DNA from: Spirochaetaceae bacterium
Lineage (GTDB): Bacteria; Spirochaetota; Spirochaetia; Treponematales; Treponemataceae
Assembly: GCA_017622235.1 (NCBI GenBank)
Contig: JAGARN010000006.1
Location: 1 to 41,749, forward strand
DNA: 41,749 nucleotides
Reading direction: 5' to 3'
A program made the position numbers and the translations under genes. Below, in pieces: positions 34,441 through 41,749 of this stretch (the stretch's first letter is position 1; each line of letters starts with the position of its first letter). The notes under the pieces are model-generated. The model had not been told where the DNA came from, searched no databases, and worked only from the letters and a program-made list of their open reading frames with translations.

Positions 34441-35892
34441 TTGGTGAAAAAAATACTTTTATTTTTTGTTTTTATAACCTTAGTTTGTTCTATATTCGCA
34501 AACACAAATGGCAGTATAAGTTCAAGTGATTCTACGGAAACGCAAATTGTTTTTGATTCAACAACCCTTGAAAACTCAGACTTTAAACCCAAAAAACACT
34601 ATCTTGCGGCTGCTGGTGGCGTGCTTTTGCAAAACATTCTTTTGTACTCATGGAACTATTTTTTGATTGGTGCTGGTTGGACACAAGTAACATTTGATGA
34701 TTTGATTCACTTTTATGAAAAACCGTTAGAATTTGACACCGACTATTACTGGACGAATTTTGTACTACATCCATATCAAGGTTCTCTTTATTATATGACA
34801 GCTCGTGCTAGTAATCTAAATCAATTTGAATCATTTTTGTATTCGGTTTTGGGTTCTGCAATTTGGGAATGGTTTTGCGAAACAAACGACCCTTCAATAA
34901 ATGATATGGTTTACACAACACTTGCTGCTTGGCCTTTGGGTGAAATGCTACACAGGCTTTCATTCGAGTTAGAGGCGGTTCATTCTTGGCTTAGGTTCTT
35001 GGGAAACCCAATGCGACTTTACACAGAACCTGTTACAAGGTCAAAGCCTTTGGGAACTAGCGGAAACCTTCAGTCTTTTTCACTAAAAGTGGGCTTTGGA
35101 CTTGAAAGCGGAAAAACTTATGCAACAGGATTTGACACGCTAAAGGAATTTTATCCAGCTTTCGGTAAAGTTGGTTTTGATGTTCTTTATAACGACCCAT
35201 TCACTCATAAAACTACCCATCCCTTCGACCAGTTCCATTTAAAGATGGAAGGTTCTCTTGGTCCTGGAATCGGAATAGGACACAAAGAACTTGAAGAAAA
35301 ACTTGCTTACGATATAACTTTGTTTACAGACGGAATGTTATATTCGTGGGCTCTCCCACGGGGAAACATAGATGCTGTCGTAGGTTTTTCTATGAATTAT
35401 GATTTTTTGTGGAATTCCTTCTTTGAGTTTACATCTATTGCACCAGGTGTTTCTTATAAACAACGTGTAAATTTTGAAAATAGCAGTTTTTTATGGGAAA
35501 CAAATTTAGGTTATATGCTTTTAGGTACAACTGATTTTTATTATTTCCGCCGAAATCTTGTTCAGCCTGAAGATAGAAGCAGAAGTTATAATTTTAACAT
35601 TGGTGTAGAATTGTACGAAAGACTTGGTTGGAAGTGGAACAACGGGCATATTATTGATTTTACATTACACGGTTTTGCAGCCTATGATTTTGACGATCCA
35701 GATTGCGATACATATCCCGGCTGGGAGTTCTACGGACTTGCTCAACTTGCTTATGATTTTCCGGTAAGTAAAAGTATAAAAGTTGGTGCAGAATACAATC
35801 TTTGGGCAAAATATGCCCTGTACAAAGATTTGCCAAATGTATTTTCTATAATGCATGGTGCAAATATTTATGCAAAGTGGGTGCTAAAATAA
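34441..35892 (+). CDS. DUF3943 outer-membrane-type protein
   Basis: Protein of 483 residues with a signal peptide (ILLFFVFITLVCSIFA). The DUF3943 block runs from about residue 50 to 200 (HYLAAAGGVLLQNILLYSWN, NFVLHPYQGSLYYMTAR, SAIWEWFCETNDPSINDMVYTTLAAWPLGEMLHRLS). The rest alternates in a beta-barrel-like pattern ending in YAKWVLK, with a terminal aromatic-rich strand. It is probably an outer-membrane barrel of unknown function, placed with glycan genes. The start is TTG 34441 (AGAGGA 6 nt upstream) or GTG 34444. Confidence 0.82.
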   Translation: MVKKILLFFVFITLVCSIFANTNGSISSSDSTETQIVFDSTTLENSDFKPKKHYLAAAGGVLLQNILLYSWNYFLIGAGWTQVTFDDLIHFYEKPLEFDTDYYWTNFVLHPYQGSLYYMTARASNLNQFESFLYSVLGSAIWEWFCETNDPSINDMVYTTLAAWPLGEMLHRLSFELEAVHSWLRFLGNPMRLYTEPVTRSKPLGTSGNLQSFSLKVGFGLESGKTYATGFDTLKEFYPAFGKVGFDVLYNDPFTHKTTHPFDQFHLKMEGSLGPGIGIGHKELEEKLAYDITLFTDGMLYSWALPRGNIDAVVGFSMNYDFLWNSFFEFTSIAPGVSYKQRVNFENSSFLWETNLGYMLLGTTDFYYFRRNLVQPEDRSRSYNFNIGVELYERLGWKWNNGHIIDFTLHGFAAYDFDDPDCDTYPGWEFYGLAQLAYDFPVSKSIKVGAEYNLWAKYALYKDLPNVFSIMHGANIYAKWVLK

Positions 35893-35894
35893 AT

Positions 35895-36971
35895 ATGAAA
35901 CTTGCTATAGATTGTCGAATGTTGGGTTCAGGAGGAATAGGTTCCTATCTTTCAGCTCTGCTTCCTTTCTTTATAAAGAAGTATGAGTGCTTTCTTATAG
36001 GATACAAGAAAGATTTAGAATTATTCCAAACAGAACAATCTGTAAAAACATTGCTTTGCGATTTTCCTCCGTTTTCTGTAAAAGAACTTTTTGCTTTTCC
36101 CAAGGAAGTTCTTGAACAAATCAATTCTTGTGGGGCTTATTACACACCTTATTGTAATATTCCAAGTGGAATAAAAGTTCCAGTCTTTTCTACGATACAC
36201 GATGTTGTTTTTTTGGACGTACCAGACCTTGCGTCAAAAATTGGTACGATTGTTCGTAAATGGTTTTACAAACGTGCGATAAATAAATCAAAAATGATTT
36301 TTACTGTGTCTAATTTTTCAAAAGAACGAATCCAACAAAGGTTGAATTGTAAAAACACACCGATAATTGTGACCTACAATGCTCTTCCTCATTGGTTTGA
36401 TTCAAAAAAAATAAATTCTGTAGAAAAAACCGACACAATTTTGTTTGTTGGCAACATAAAAAAACACAAAGGACTTCACACATTGCTTCCCGCATTCAAC
36501 CTAGCAACGAAACCAACTGAACAAGGTGGTTTCGACATAAAGGCTCAGCTTGTAATTGTTGGAAATGCTGAAAATTTTCGTAGTGGCGATACTTCCATTG
36601 TGGAAGAAATAAACGCTATGCCAAAGGAAGCAGTTCAGTTTACAGGGCGAATTAGTGATGAAAAGCTTTTGGATTTATATCGTTCTGCAAAATTATTGGT
36701 TCAGCCTTCACTTTACGAAGGATTTGGGATGCCACCTTTAGAAGCATTATCTCTAGGAACAAATGTGGTTCTTTCTGACATTCCTGTGTTTCGTGAAATT
36801 TACAAAGACTTCCCTGTTACTTTTTTCAAGGCAGGAGATTCCAAAGATTTGGCAAAAAAAATTGCAGAAACTTGGATAAAAGATAAACCTAAAAATTTGC
36901 CTAAAAAATATTCTTTTGAAAAAACAGCTCAAATTATTTTTGAAAACATTGATTCTGAATTAGGACATTAG
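35895..36971 (+). CDS. GT4 family glycosyltransferase
   Basis: Protein of 358 residues. AIDCRMLGSGGIGSYL (N-terminal nucleotide-sugar loop), STIHDVVFLD, FTVSNFSKERI, ILFVGNIKKHKGL and PSLYEGFGMPPLEALSLG are clear GT4 motifs. ATG 35895 starts 2 nt after the DUF3943 stop without its own Shine-Dalgarno sequence, suggesting translational coupling; an in-frame start at 35802 would overlap the DUF3943 gene. Confidence 0.87.
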   Translation: MKLAIDCRMLGSGGIGSYLSALLPFFIKKYECFLIGYKKDLELFQTEQSVKTLLCDFPPFSVKELFAFPKEVLEQINSCGAYYTPYCNIPSGIKVPVFSTIHDVVFLDVPDLASKIGTIVRKWFYKRAINKSKMIFTVSNFSKERIQQRLNCKNTPIIVTYNALPHWFDSKKINSVEKTDTILFVGNIKKHKGLHTLLPAFNLATKPTEQGGFDIKAQLVIVGNAENFRSGDTSIVEEINAMPKEAVQFTGRISDEKLLDLYRSAKLLVQPSLYEGFGMPPLEALSLGTNVVLSDIPVFREIYKDFPVTFFKAGDSKDLAKKIAETWIKDKPKNLPKKYSFEKTAQIIFENIDSELGH

Positions 36972-37006
36972 TTTGCGTTGCAAATTTTTTATTTACAGGA
37001 GAAAAA

Positions 37007-38107
37007 ATGAAAGTAGCGATTGTGCATTATTGGCTTGTAAACATGAGAGGTGGTGAAAAAGTTTTAGAAGCCTTGCTTGATATATTTCCAGAAGCAGATA
37101 TTTTTACTCATGTATATGTGCCAGAAGCTGTATCTGAAAAAATTAGAAGTCATAGAATTTTTACCACAAAAATCAACAAGTTACCTTTAGCAGCAAAAAT
37201 GTATCAAAAATATATGCCTTTTATGCCAACTGCACTAAAAGAATTGGATTTAAGCGGTTACGATTTAATTATTTCCAGTGAATCAGGTCCTGCAAAAGGT
37301 GTTGTTCCAAATCCAGACGCTTTTCACCTGTGCTATTGCCACAGTCCAATGCGTTATTTGTGGGATATGTACCACGAATATTTTAGAACAGCAAATTGGT
37401 TTGTAAAGTTTTTTATGAAACGTCTTGTTCCTTCGTTAAGGTTGTGGGATGTAATGTCCGCAAATCTTGTAGATTGTTTTGTGGCAAATTCCCATTACGT
37501 TGCAAAACGAATTAACCGTTATTACAATCGACCTGCACAAATTGTTTATCCGCCAGTTGCTATAGAAAAATACATTGGTGTAGAACGGAATCCTAGTGAT
37601 TTTTATCTTTTTTTTGGTCAGCTAGTTGGTTACAAAAGAGCCGACATTGCAATAGAGGCCTGCATAAAATCTGGTCGTCGTCTTGTTGTTGTTGGGGATG
37701 GAGCTTCTGCAAAGGAAAAGAAAATCTACGAGAAAACAGGTCTAGTTACATTTGCTGGACGTGTTAGCGATGAACAAATTGCAGAATATTTATCACAGGC
37801 AAAGGCATTACTTTTTCCTGGCGTAGAAGACTTTGGAATAATTCCTGTAGAAGCAAATGCCGCAGGTTGCCCTGTAATTGCTTATGGCAAAGGTGGAGCT
37901 TTGGATTCTGTTAAAGAAAACATAACAGGAATTTTCTTTGAAGAACAAACAGCAGATTCTTTGATAGAAGCAATGGAGAAATTTGAATCTCTTCCTTTAT
38001 CAACCTTTGCAAACCGGCAACAATTCACAGACCATGTGAAGCAATTTAGCCAAATTTCTTTTACAGCAAAAATTCAAAAACTAATAGAAGAACGAAAACG
38101 TCAATGA
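37007..38107 (+). CDS. GT4 family mannosyltransferase-like (WbaZ type)
   Basis: Protein of 366 residues. VHYWLVNMRGGEKVLEALLDIFPEADIFTH and YCHSPMRYLWDMYHEY are characteristic of the WbaZ-like mannosyltransferase group; FGQLVGYKRADIAIEAC and GVEDFGIIPVEANAAGCPVIAYGKGGALDSV hold the donor site. GDP-mannose as donor is plausible from the subgroup only. A good ribosome-binding site (CAGGAG) precedes ATG 37007. Confidence 0.88.
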   Translation: MKVAIVHYWLVNMRGGEKVLEALLDIFPEADIFTHVYVPEAVSEKIRSHRIFTTKINKLPLAAKMYQKYMPFMPTALKELDLSGYDLIISSESGPAKGVVPNPDAFHLCYCHSPMRYLWDMYHEYFRTANWFVKFFMKRLVPSLRLWDVMSANLVDCFVANSHYVAKRINRYYNRPAQIVYPPVAIEKYIGVERNPSDFYLFFGQLVGYKRADIAIEACIKSGRRLVVVGDGASAKEKKIYEKTGLVTFAGRVSDEQIAEYLSQAKALLFPGVEDFGIIPVEANAAGCPVIAYGKGGALDSVKENITGIFFEEQTADSLIEAMEKFESLPLSTFANRQQFTDHVKQFSQISFTAKIQKLIEERKRQ

Positions 38108-38123
38108 CAGTAAAGGTTACAAT

Positions 38124-38768
38124 ATGAAATTCATACGTTTTTTGCCAGTTGTTTTATGTGTGATTTTGATTGCCGCTTATTTCATTTGGGGACGTGGCAT
38201 TTCTGTGGAGACGCTCGTCACTGCAGCTCCAAAAAACGCCCTTTTTGCCGCCTTGTTCATGATTGTTCTGTATGCAGGGAAAAGCCTAAGTATTTTCTTT
38301 CCGATTCTTATATTATATGCAGCCAGTGGCTTTTTGTTTCCGTTATGGGCGGCTTTGCTTGTAAACCTGTTGGGAATTACAACAGAACTTTCTGTAGCTT
38401 ATGGAACAGGCAGGGCTTCTGGGGTGCAACTGGCACAAGACTTGTACAAAAAATATCCAAAGGTTCAACAATTTATTGAGCAGTTGCAAGGCAAAGGTCT
38501 TTTTATGCCGTTTTTTTTGCGAGTGATTTTTTGCCTCCCGATGGACGTGGTGAGTATGTGCTTTGGTGCAATAAAAATGCCTTTCAAAACCTATATAGCA
38601 GGCAGCCTTTTGGGAGCGACACCCAGTATGATTTCCATAACGCTAATTGGGGACAATATTACAAACCCCTCATCTCCAATGTTTTGGACAGGAATAATTC
38701 TTACTGTGGTTTTTACCGTAATATCCTTGCTGGTATATTTTTTGTGGCAAAAGCGTAGCAAATTCTAG
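38124..38768 (+). CDS. TVP38/TMEM64 (DedA-like) membrane protein
   Basis: Protein of 214 residues with about five membrane segments. The VTT-domain signature FFLRVIFCLPMDVVSMCFGAIKM and YIAGSLLGATPSMI is clear. Relatives (DedA/VTT superfamily) are linked to lipid-carrier recycling, including undecaprenyl phosphate, which would suit a glycan locus; that role is inference. It ends 5 bp from the convergent XRE regulator gene. Confidence 0.85.
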   Translation: MKFIRFLPVVLCVILIAAYFIWGRGISVETLVTAAPKNALFAALFMIVLYAGKSLSIFFPILILYAASGFLFPLWAALLVNLLGITTELSVAYGTGRASGVQLAQDLYKKYPKVQQFIEQLQGKGLFMPFFLRVIFCLPMDVVSMCFGAIKMPFKTYIAGSLLGATPSMISITLIGDNITNPSSPMFWTGIILTVVFTVISLLVYFLWQKRSKF

Positions 38769-38772
38769 CAAT

Positions 38773-39144
38773 TCAGTGCAAAGACATAAGTTCAGAAAAG
38801 GTTGTGTCGCAAATTTTGCTTAATGTTTCAAGCATTTGCTTCTTTTGGTTTTGAATTATATCTGCGTAGAAACTCTCTATAGTTTTTTCTTCTATTTGTG
38901 TTTCATCTTCTTGCAAAAGGTCGGAAGGCTTTTTGCCAAGAGCCTTTGCCAATTTCAATAAAGTCTTGTCGCTGACCCAGGTTTTGCAATGTTCAATGTC
39001 TGAAAGATATGGAAGGGAAATATCTGCGTTTTCTGCGAGTCGTTCTTGGGTTAAATGTAATTCTTTTCGTCTTTTTCTAATGTTGTCAGAAAGGATTTTT
39101 CTCAATGACAAATCCGTTTTAATGTTGTCATGTTCTTCTTTCAT
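38773..39144 (-). CDS. XRE-family helix-turn-helix regulator
   Basis: Protein of 123 residues. The HTH spans about residues 15-70: RRKELHLTQERLAENADISLPYLSDIEHCKTWVSDKTLLKLAKAL, typical XRE/Cro-like. The C terminus is a charged helix with no known ligand domain. It is divergent from the envelope operon at 39210, and the two promoters share a -35 segment, so it probably regulates itself and that operon. No Shine-Dalgarno sequence; TATAAT lies 8 nt before ATG 39144. Confidence 0.9.
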   Translation of the reverse strand: MKEEHDNIKTDLSLRKILSDNIRKRRKELHLTQERLAENADISLPYLSDIEHCKTWVSDKTLLKLAKALGKKPSDLLQEDETQIEEKTIESFYADIIQNQKKQMLETLSKICDTTFSELMSLH

Positions 39145-39152
39145 ATGATTGA

Positions 39153-39180
39153 ATTATATGATAACAACACAGGTTGACAA
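39153..39180 (-). promoter_or_regulatory. Predicted promoter for the XRE regulator
   Basis: Minus strand TTGTCA (39180-39175), 16-bp gap, TATAAT (39158-39153), 8 nt to ATG 39144. Confidence 0.55.
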
Positions 39181-39203
39181 AATATGATAATAATATATAT
39201 TAT
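39174..39203 (+). promoter_or_regulatory. Predicted promoter for the envelope operon at 39210
   Basis: TTGACA at 39174-39179, 18-bp gap, TATTAT at 39198-39203, 6 nt to ATG 39210. The -35 overlaps the divergent promoter's -35 over 39175-39179. Repeated ATATGATAA (39156-39164 and 39182-39190) flanks it. Confidence 0.5.
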
Positions 39204-39209
39204 TAATCT

Positions 39210-40220
39210 ATGTTGTCATCATTTATTAATAAGAAAAGTGTCCTCTTTTTAAGTTTTTTTCTTTTAAGTTTTTCGGTTTTTGCCGCAAGAGTTCCTGAAT
39301 GGTATGAACACCGCTCCACAGTTTACCCGGACGGATTTTATATCACAGCCGTTGGCGAAGGAAACTCCAAGTTAGAGGCGGAACTTGCAGCCCTTGCGAA
39401 CATTTCCATGTATTTCAACATTAAAACTGACGTTGCCAATGCCCTTGAACGAACAATGATGGAGTTGGACGGCAAGAACTACGATTTTTCCAAACAAACA
39501 AATGTGAACGAAAGCACAAAGGTAAGTTCTTCTTCCGAATTTTTCGGCGTTCAGTTTGCGGAGTGTTTTTTTGTAGACGGAAAATACACAACCCTTGCAT
39601 ACATTGAGCGAGATTTGGCGTTTGATGTATATCTTCAGCGAATAAAAGATGCCGCATCCAAGTTGGAATCCCTTTTGCTTGTGGCAGAAGATTACAATAA
39701 TCCTCTTTCCGGGCTTGAAGCAGCAGAAGAAGCTGTTCCCATTGCAAATTATGCCGCAGAACTTATGAAAATGGCACGCATTGTCAAAAAATCAAATGAC
39801 AGGATTTTTGCGTCTACGGAAGCTCTTGTACAACGTTCATACACAGCAAAAGAAATTTGCAGGCAAAATCTTGTGTTCCAGTTGGTTGTGCAGAACGACT
39901 ACGAGAACATGGTTTACACAACGATTTCGGATTTGCTGGAAGGTGCTGGCTACGCTCTTTCTTCTACGAATGGAACTTGCACCGTTCCTGTTTTGGTGAC
40001 TGTGGAAAAAGAGGAAAGTGAGGCAGGTGTTTTCCTTTATTGCAACCTTGTAGTAAAAATTGCGGACGGAACGGGCAGCGACTTTTTTTCCTATTCACGC
40101 AGTTTTCCAAAAAAAGGTGGGAAAACCCAACGGCAGGCTTACAACAGAGCTTTCCAAGCCATTCAAGCAGAACTTAATGCAACATTTATGGCGGAATTCA
40201 ACGCACGGTTAAAACGCTAG
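39210..40220 (+). CDS. LPP20-like exported protein
   Basis: Protein of 336 residues with a signal peptide (KSVLFLSFFLLSFSVFAAR). PEWYEHRSTVYPDGFYITAVGEGNSKLEAELAALANISMYF near the N terminus fits LPP20-type domains (PxW, then VGxGxS and an A-rich helix). The C-terminal half (YTTISDLLEGAGYALSS, FQAIQAELNATF) has a fold like CsgG/FlgO-family halves. It is expected in the periplasm or outer membrane. ATG 39210 has no Shine-Dalgarno sequence and follows a -10 box by 6 nt. It heads an operon of envelope genes reaching the right edge. Confidence 0.8.
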   Translation: MLSSFINKKSVLFLSFFLLSFSVFAARVPEWYEHRSTVYPDGFYITAVGEGNSKLEAELAALANISMYFNIKTDVANALERTMMELDGKNYDFSKQTNVNESTKVSSSSEFFGVQFAECFFVDGKYTTLAYIERDLAFDVYLQRIKDAASKLESLLLVAEDYNNPLSGLEAAEEAVPIANYAAELMKMARIVKKSNDRIFASTEALVQRSYTAKEICRQNLVFQLVVQNDYENMVYTTISDLLEGAGYALSSTNGTCTVPVLVTVEKEESEAGVFLYCNLVVKIADGTGSDFFSYSRSFPKKGGKTQRQAYNRAFQAIQAELNATFMAEFNARLKR

Positions 40221-40261
40221 CTGTGGCTTGAAGATATATGTTTTATTGGAGGATTTTAGAG

Positions 40262-40945
40262 ATGAAAGTTTTTGCAAAGGCTTTTTTTGTTCTTGTAGGA
40301 TTTGTTTTGTTGGTTGGGTGTGCAAGCACGCCGGAACCTGCAACTTCGGCAGCACCGCCTGTTTCCAAACGTGTTGAACGGGAAATGATTGACTGGAAAA
40401 GTGCTTCTATCGGTGGGGAAATCCCTGAATGGGTTTATGCAGCCGCAGACAACGACCAAGTCGCTCTTTCGGCTTTGCCGCAGTTTGAAGGAAAGTTGAT
40501 TTTCTTTGCAGAAGACCAGGGAAAGAACTTGGATTTGCTCAAGTCGTGGGTGAACAACTTCAATGTGCAGGCCGCCCTTTCAAGGCAGCTTAGCAATTTT
40601 GTAATTGCAAAATTTGGCGGTGAGCAGAGTGGCGACAAAAACTCCGAAGAAGTACAAATGTATCTAAACGAATTAGTTTCCGCTTGTTCCAAGGCGGAAA
40701 TAAACGGCTTGGCGAAAGAGTTGGACTTCTGGGTGAAAACCCGCTACGCAGACAGCGACATGGACACAATCGACGACGTCTACCAATATTTTGTTGTTTA
40801 CGCCATGGACAAAGAGGACTTTCGTTTGCAACTTGACAGAGCTTTGGGCAAGGTAGAAGCAAAAACACAGGCACAACAAGAAATGAAAGAAAATGTTTTG
40901 AGTGCCGTTGTGGAAGCGACGATTTTTGCGGAAACAGCATATTAA
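40262..40945 (+). CDS. LPP20-related lipoprotein
   Basis: Protein of 227 residues. Lipobox LLVGC follows a signal peptide (MKVFAKAFFVLVGFVLL). The mature part contains IGGEIPEWVYAAAD, a PxW block like the N terminus of LPP20-type domains, then helical segments (FNVQAALSRQLSNFVIAKF, KELDFWVKTRYADS). It is a paralogue or partner of the upstream protein. GGAGG lies 9 nt before ATG 40262, so the longer in-frame start at 40238 is rejected. Confidence 0.82.
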   Translation: MKVFAKAFFVLVGFVLLVGCASTPEPATSAAPPVSKRVEREMIDWKSASIGGEIPEWVYAAADNDQVALSALPQFEGKLIFFAEDQGKNLDLLKSWVNNFNVQAALSRQLSNFVIAKFGGEQSGDKNSEEVQMYLNELVSACSKAEINGLAKELDFWVKTRYADSDMDTIDDVYQYFVVYAMDKEDFRLQLDRALGKVEAKTQAQQEMKENVLSAVVEATIFAETAY

Positions 40946-41011
40946 TTTTAGAAAGTGGCGGAAATTGCTAAATGGCTTTTTCTGCTACTTGTTTTTTATA
41001 AGGAGAAAGAA

Positions 41012-41415
41012 ATGAAAAGATTTTTAGGTATTTTTTTTGCTCTAGTAAGTTTGGTAGTACTTTTTGGTTGTAAAGAAATACCCGAAGATGAATATATTTA
41101 TGTTTATGAAGATACGACAAGTTCCAATCCGCTTATTGGCACATGGATAGATGAGGAAGGACTTTCAAGTGTTGATTTTTATTCAGATAAGATAGGTTCT
41201 ATACATAGCATGGCTCATAATGGTTTTTGTTTGATTTATACGAATGTAGAATGGGTATGAAAGATGAAATTTGGAAATATGAATATTATGGCTATTATTA
41301 TAGTGGTGGAGATGTGTTTATTGTTGATTCCGAGACTCATGATTCAATTATAAGTGGATATTATTCTTCAAATTATGTTGTTTTTGATAACAGTATTTAC
41401 CTTTATAAAAACTAG
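41012..41415 (+). pseudogene. Lipoprotein with lipocalin-like domain, frameshifted
   Basis: From ATG 41012 (AAGGAG upstream) the frame encodes a lipoprotein signal (MKRFLGIFFALVSLVVLFGC) and PLIGTWIDEEGLSSVDFYSDK, then stops at 41260 after 82 codons. A different frame, open from 41227 to 41415, continues with EIWKYEYYGYYY, GGDVFIVDSETHDS and VVFDNSIYLYKN, as expected for the second half of a lipocalin-like METS/GTW domain. A one- or two-base change between 41227 and 41260 explains both. It may be a genuine pseudogene, a sequence error or two genes. Confidence 0.65.
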
Positions 41416-41425
41416 GAGTACAACA

Positions 41426-41749
41426 ATGAAAAAAATATACACAGCATTATTCATTTTGTTTTTTTTAAGTGTATCTATGTTTGCCCAACAATCGGTAAAT
41501 ATAGATAGTGCAATAGACGCAGCAGTAAGTGAAATAAAAGCGGCTGTACCATCTGGGGTGGAAATAGCAGTAGCAACGATAGGAGCAGATACAAAAGAAC
41601 TTTCAGACTACATAGCAAAGGAACTGGAAAGCCGCTTAATCCGCACAGGAAAGTTTAAGCTACTTGAACGGAACGCTCAAAACTTACGGATTATAAACGC
41701 AGAAATGGACTACCAGTATTCCGGCAGCGTGGACGACAGTTCCATGGTG
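41426..41749 (+). CDS. CsgG/LpoB-like exported protein, cut by right edge
   Basis: Partial protein of 108 codons with no stop before the edge. A signal peptide (MKKIYTALFILFFLSVSMFA) is followed by VEIAVATIGADTKELSDYIAKEL and SRLIRTGKFKLLERNAQNL, the N-terminal half of a CsgG/FlgO/LpoB-type domain. AGGAG lies 7 nt before ATG 41426. It continues the envelope operon begun at 39210. Confidence 0.8.
   Translation, partial: MKKIYTALFILFFLSVSMFAQQSVNIDSAIDAAVSEIKAAVPSGVEIAVATIGADTKELSDYIAKELESRLIRTGKFKLLERNAQNLRIINAEMDYQYSGSVDDSSMV

Overview
The window looks like chromosome of a Treponema-like spirochaete. It is AT-rich. It encodes an EF-G of the spirochaete/mitochondrial EFG1 type, an electron-bifurcating NfnAB pair, envelope lipoproteins with an LPP20-like protein, and a large surface-glycan locus without classical LPS core genes. 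Genus is an inference from gene content only.

Layout. (1) 1-2151: right part of a CRISPR array (32 full 36-bp repeats, 33 spacers), cut by the left edge. No cas gene is in the window. Every repeat, read on the minus strand, carries a near-consensus sigma70 promoter, as in type II-C arrays. (2) 2334-11930: housekeeping and accessory genes: NhaC-type antiporter, DUF362 ferredoxin, RecA-like ATPase plus EF-G, PepSY-like exported protein, NfnAB, CmpB-like membrane protein. (3) 12114-15458: GH5 glycanase lipoprotein, a 67-aa unknown protein, and a Wzi-like outer-membrane barrel. (4) 15471-28303: glycan assembly: a dTDP-3-acetamido-sugar cassette, a Wzx flippase, and many GT2/GT4/GT8/GT32 glycosyltransferases, one interrupted by an in-frame TAG. 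Gene remnants at 25938-26272 include an Rpn-type nuclease/transposase fragment. (5) 28354-34326: three genes with their own promoter and terminator: a YidC-like domain fused to an alkaline-phosphatase-superfamily phosphotransferase domain, a cytidylyltransferase fused to a PLP enzyme, and a TagB/TagF-like phosphotransferase. Together they suggest synthesis and transfer of a CDP-activated phospho-substituent (amino-alcohol phosphate and/or polyol phosphate) onto a surface polymer. (6) 34441-38768: DUF3943 barrel, two GT4 enzymes and a TVP38-type membrane protein. (7) 38773-41749: XRE regulator divergent from an envelope lipoprotein operon that runs off the right edge.

How the genes work together. 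Nucleotide sugars are made and joined by the glycosyltransferases, flipped by Wzx and probably displayed with the help of the Wzi-like barrel. The YidC-fusion cassette would add phosphate-linked decorations. Several starts (11930, 12114, 13791, 24797, 24921, 39144, 39210) lack a Shine-Dalgarno sequence and have a -10-like box only 6-8 nt before the ATG, which predicts leaderless mRNAs. The strongest candidates for something new are the YidC-phosphotransferase cassette, the CRISPR repeat-borne promoters and the leaderless starts.
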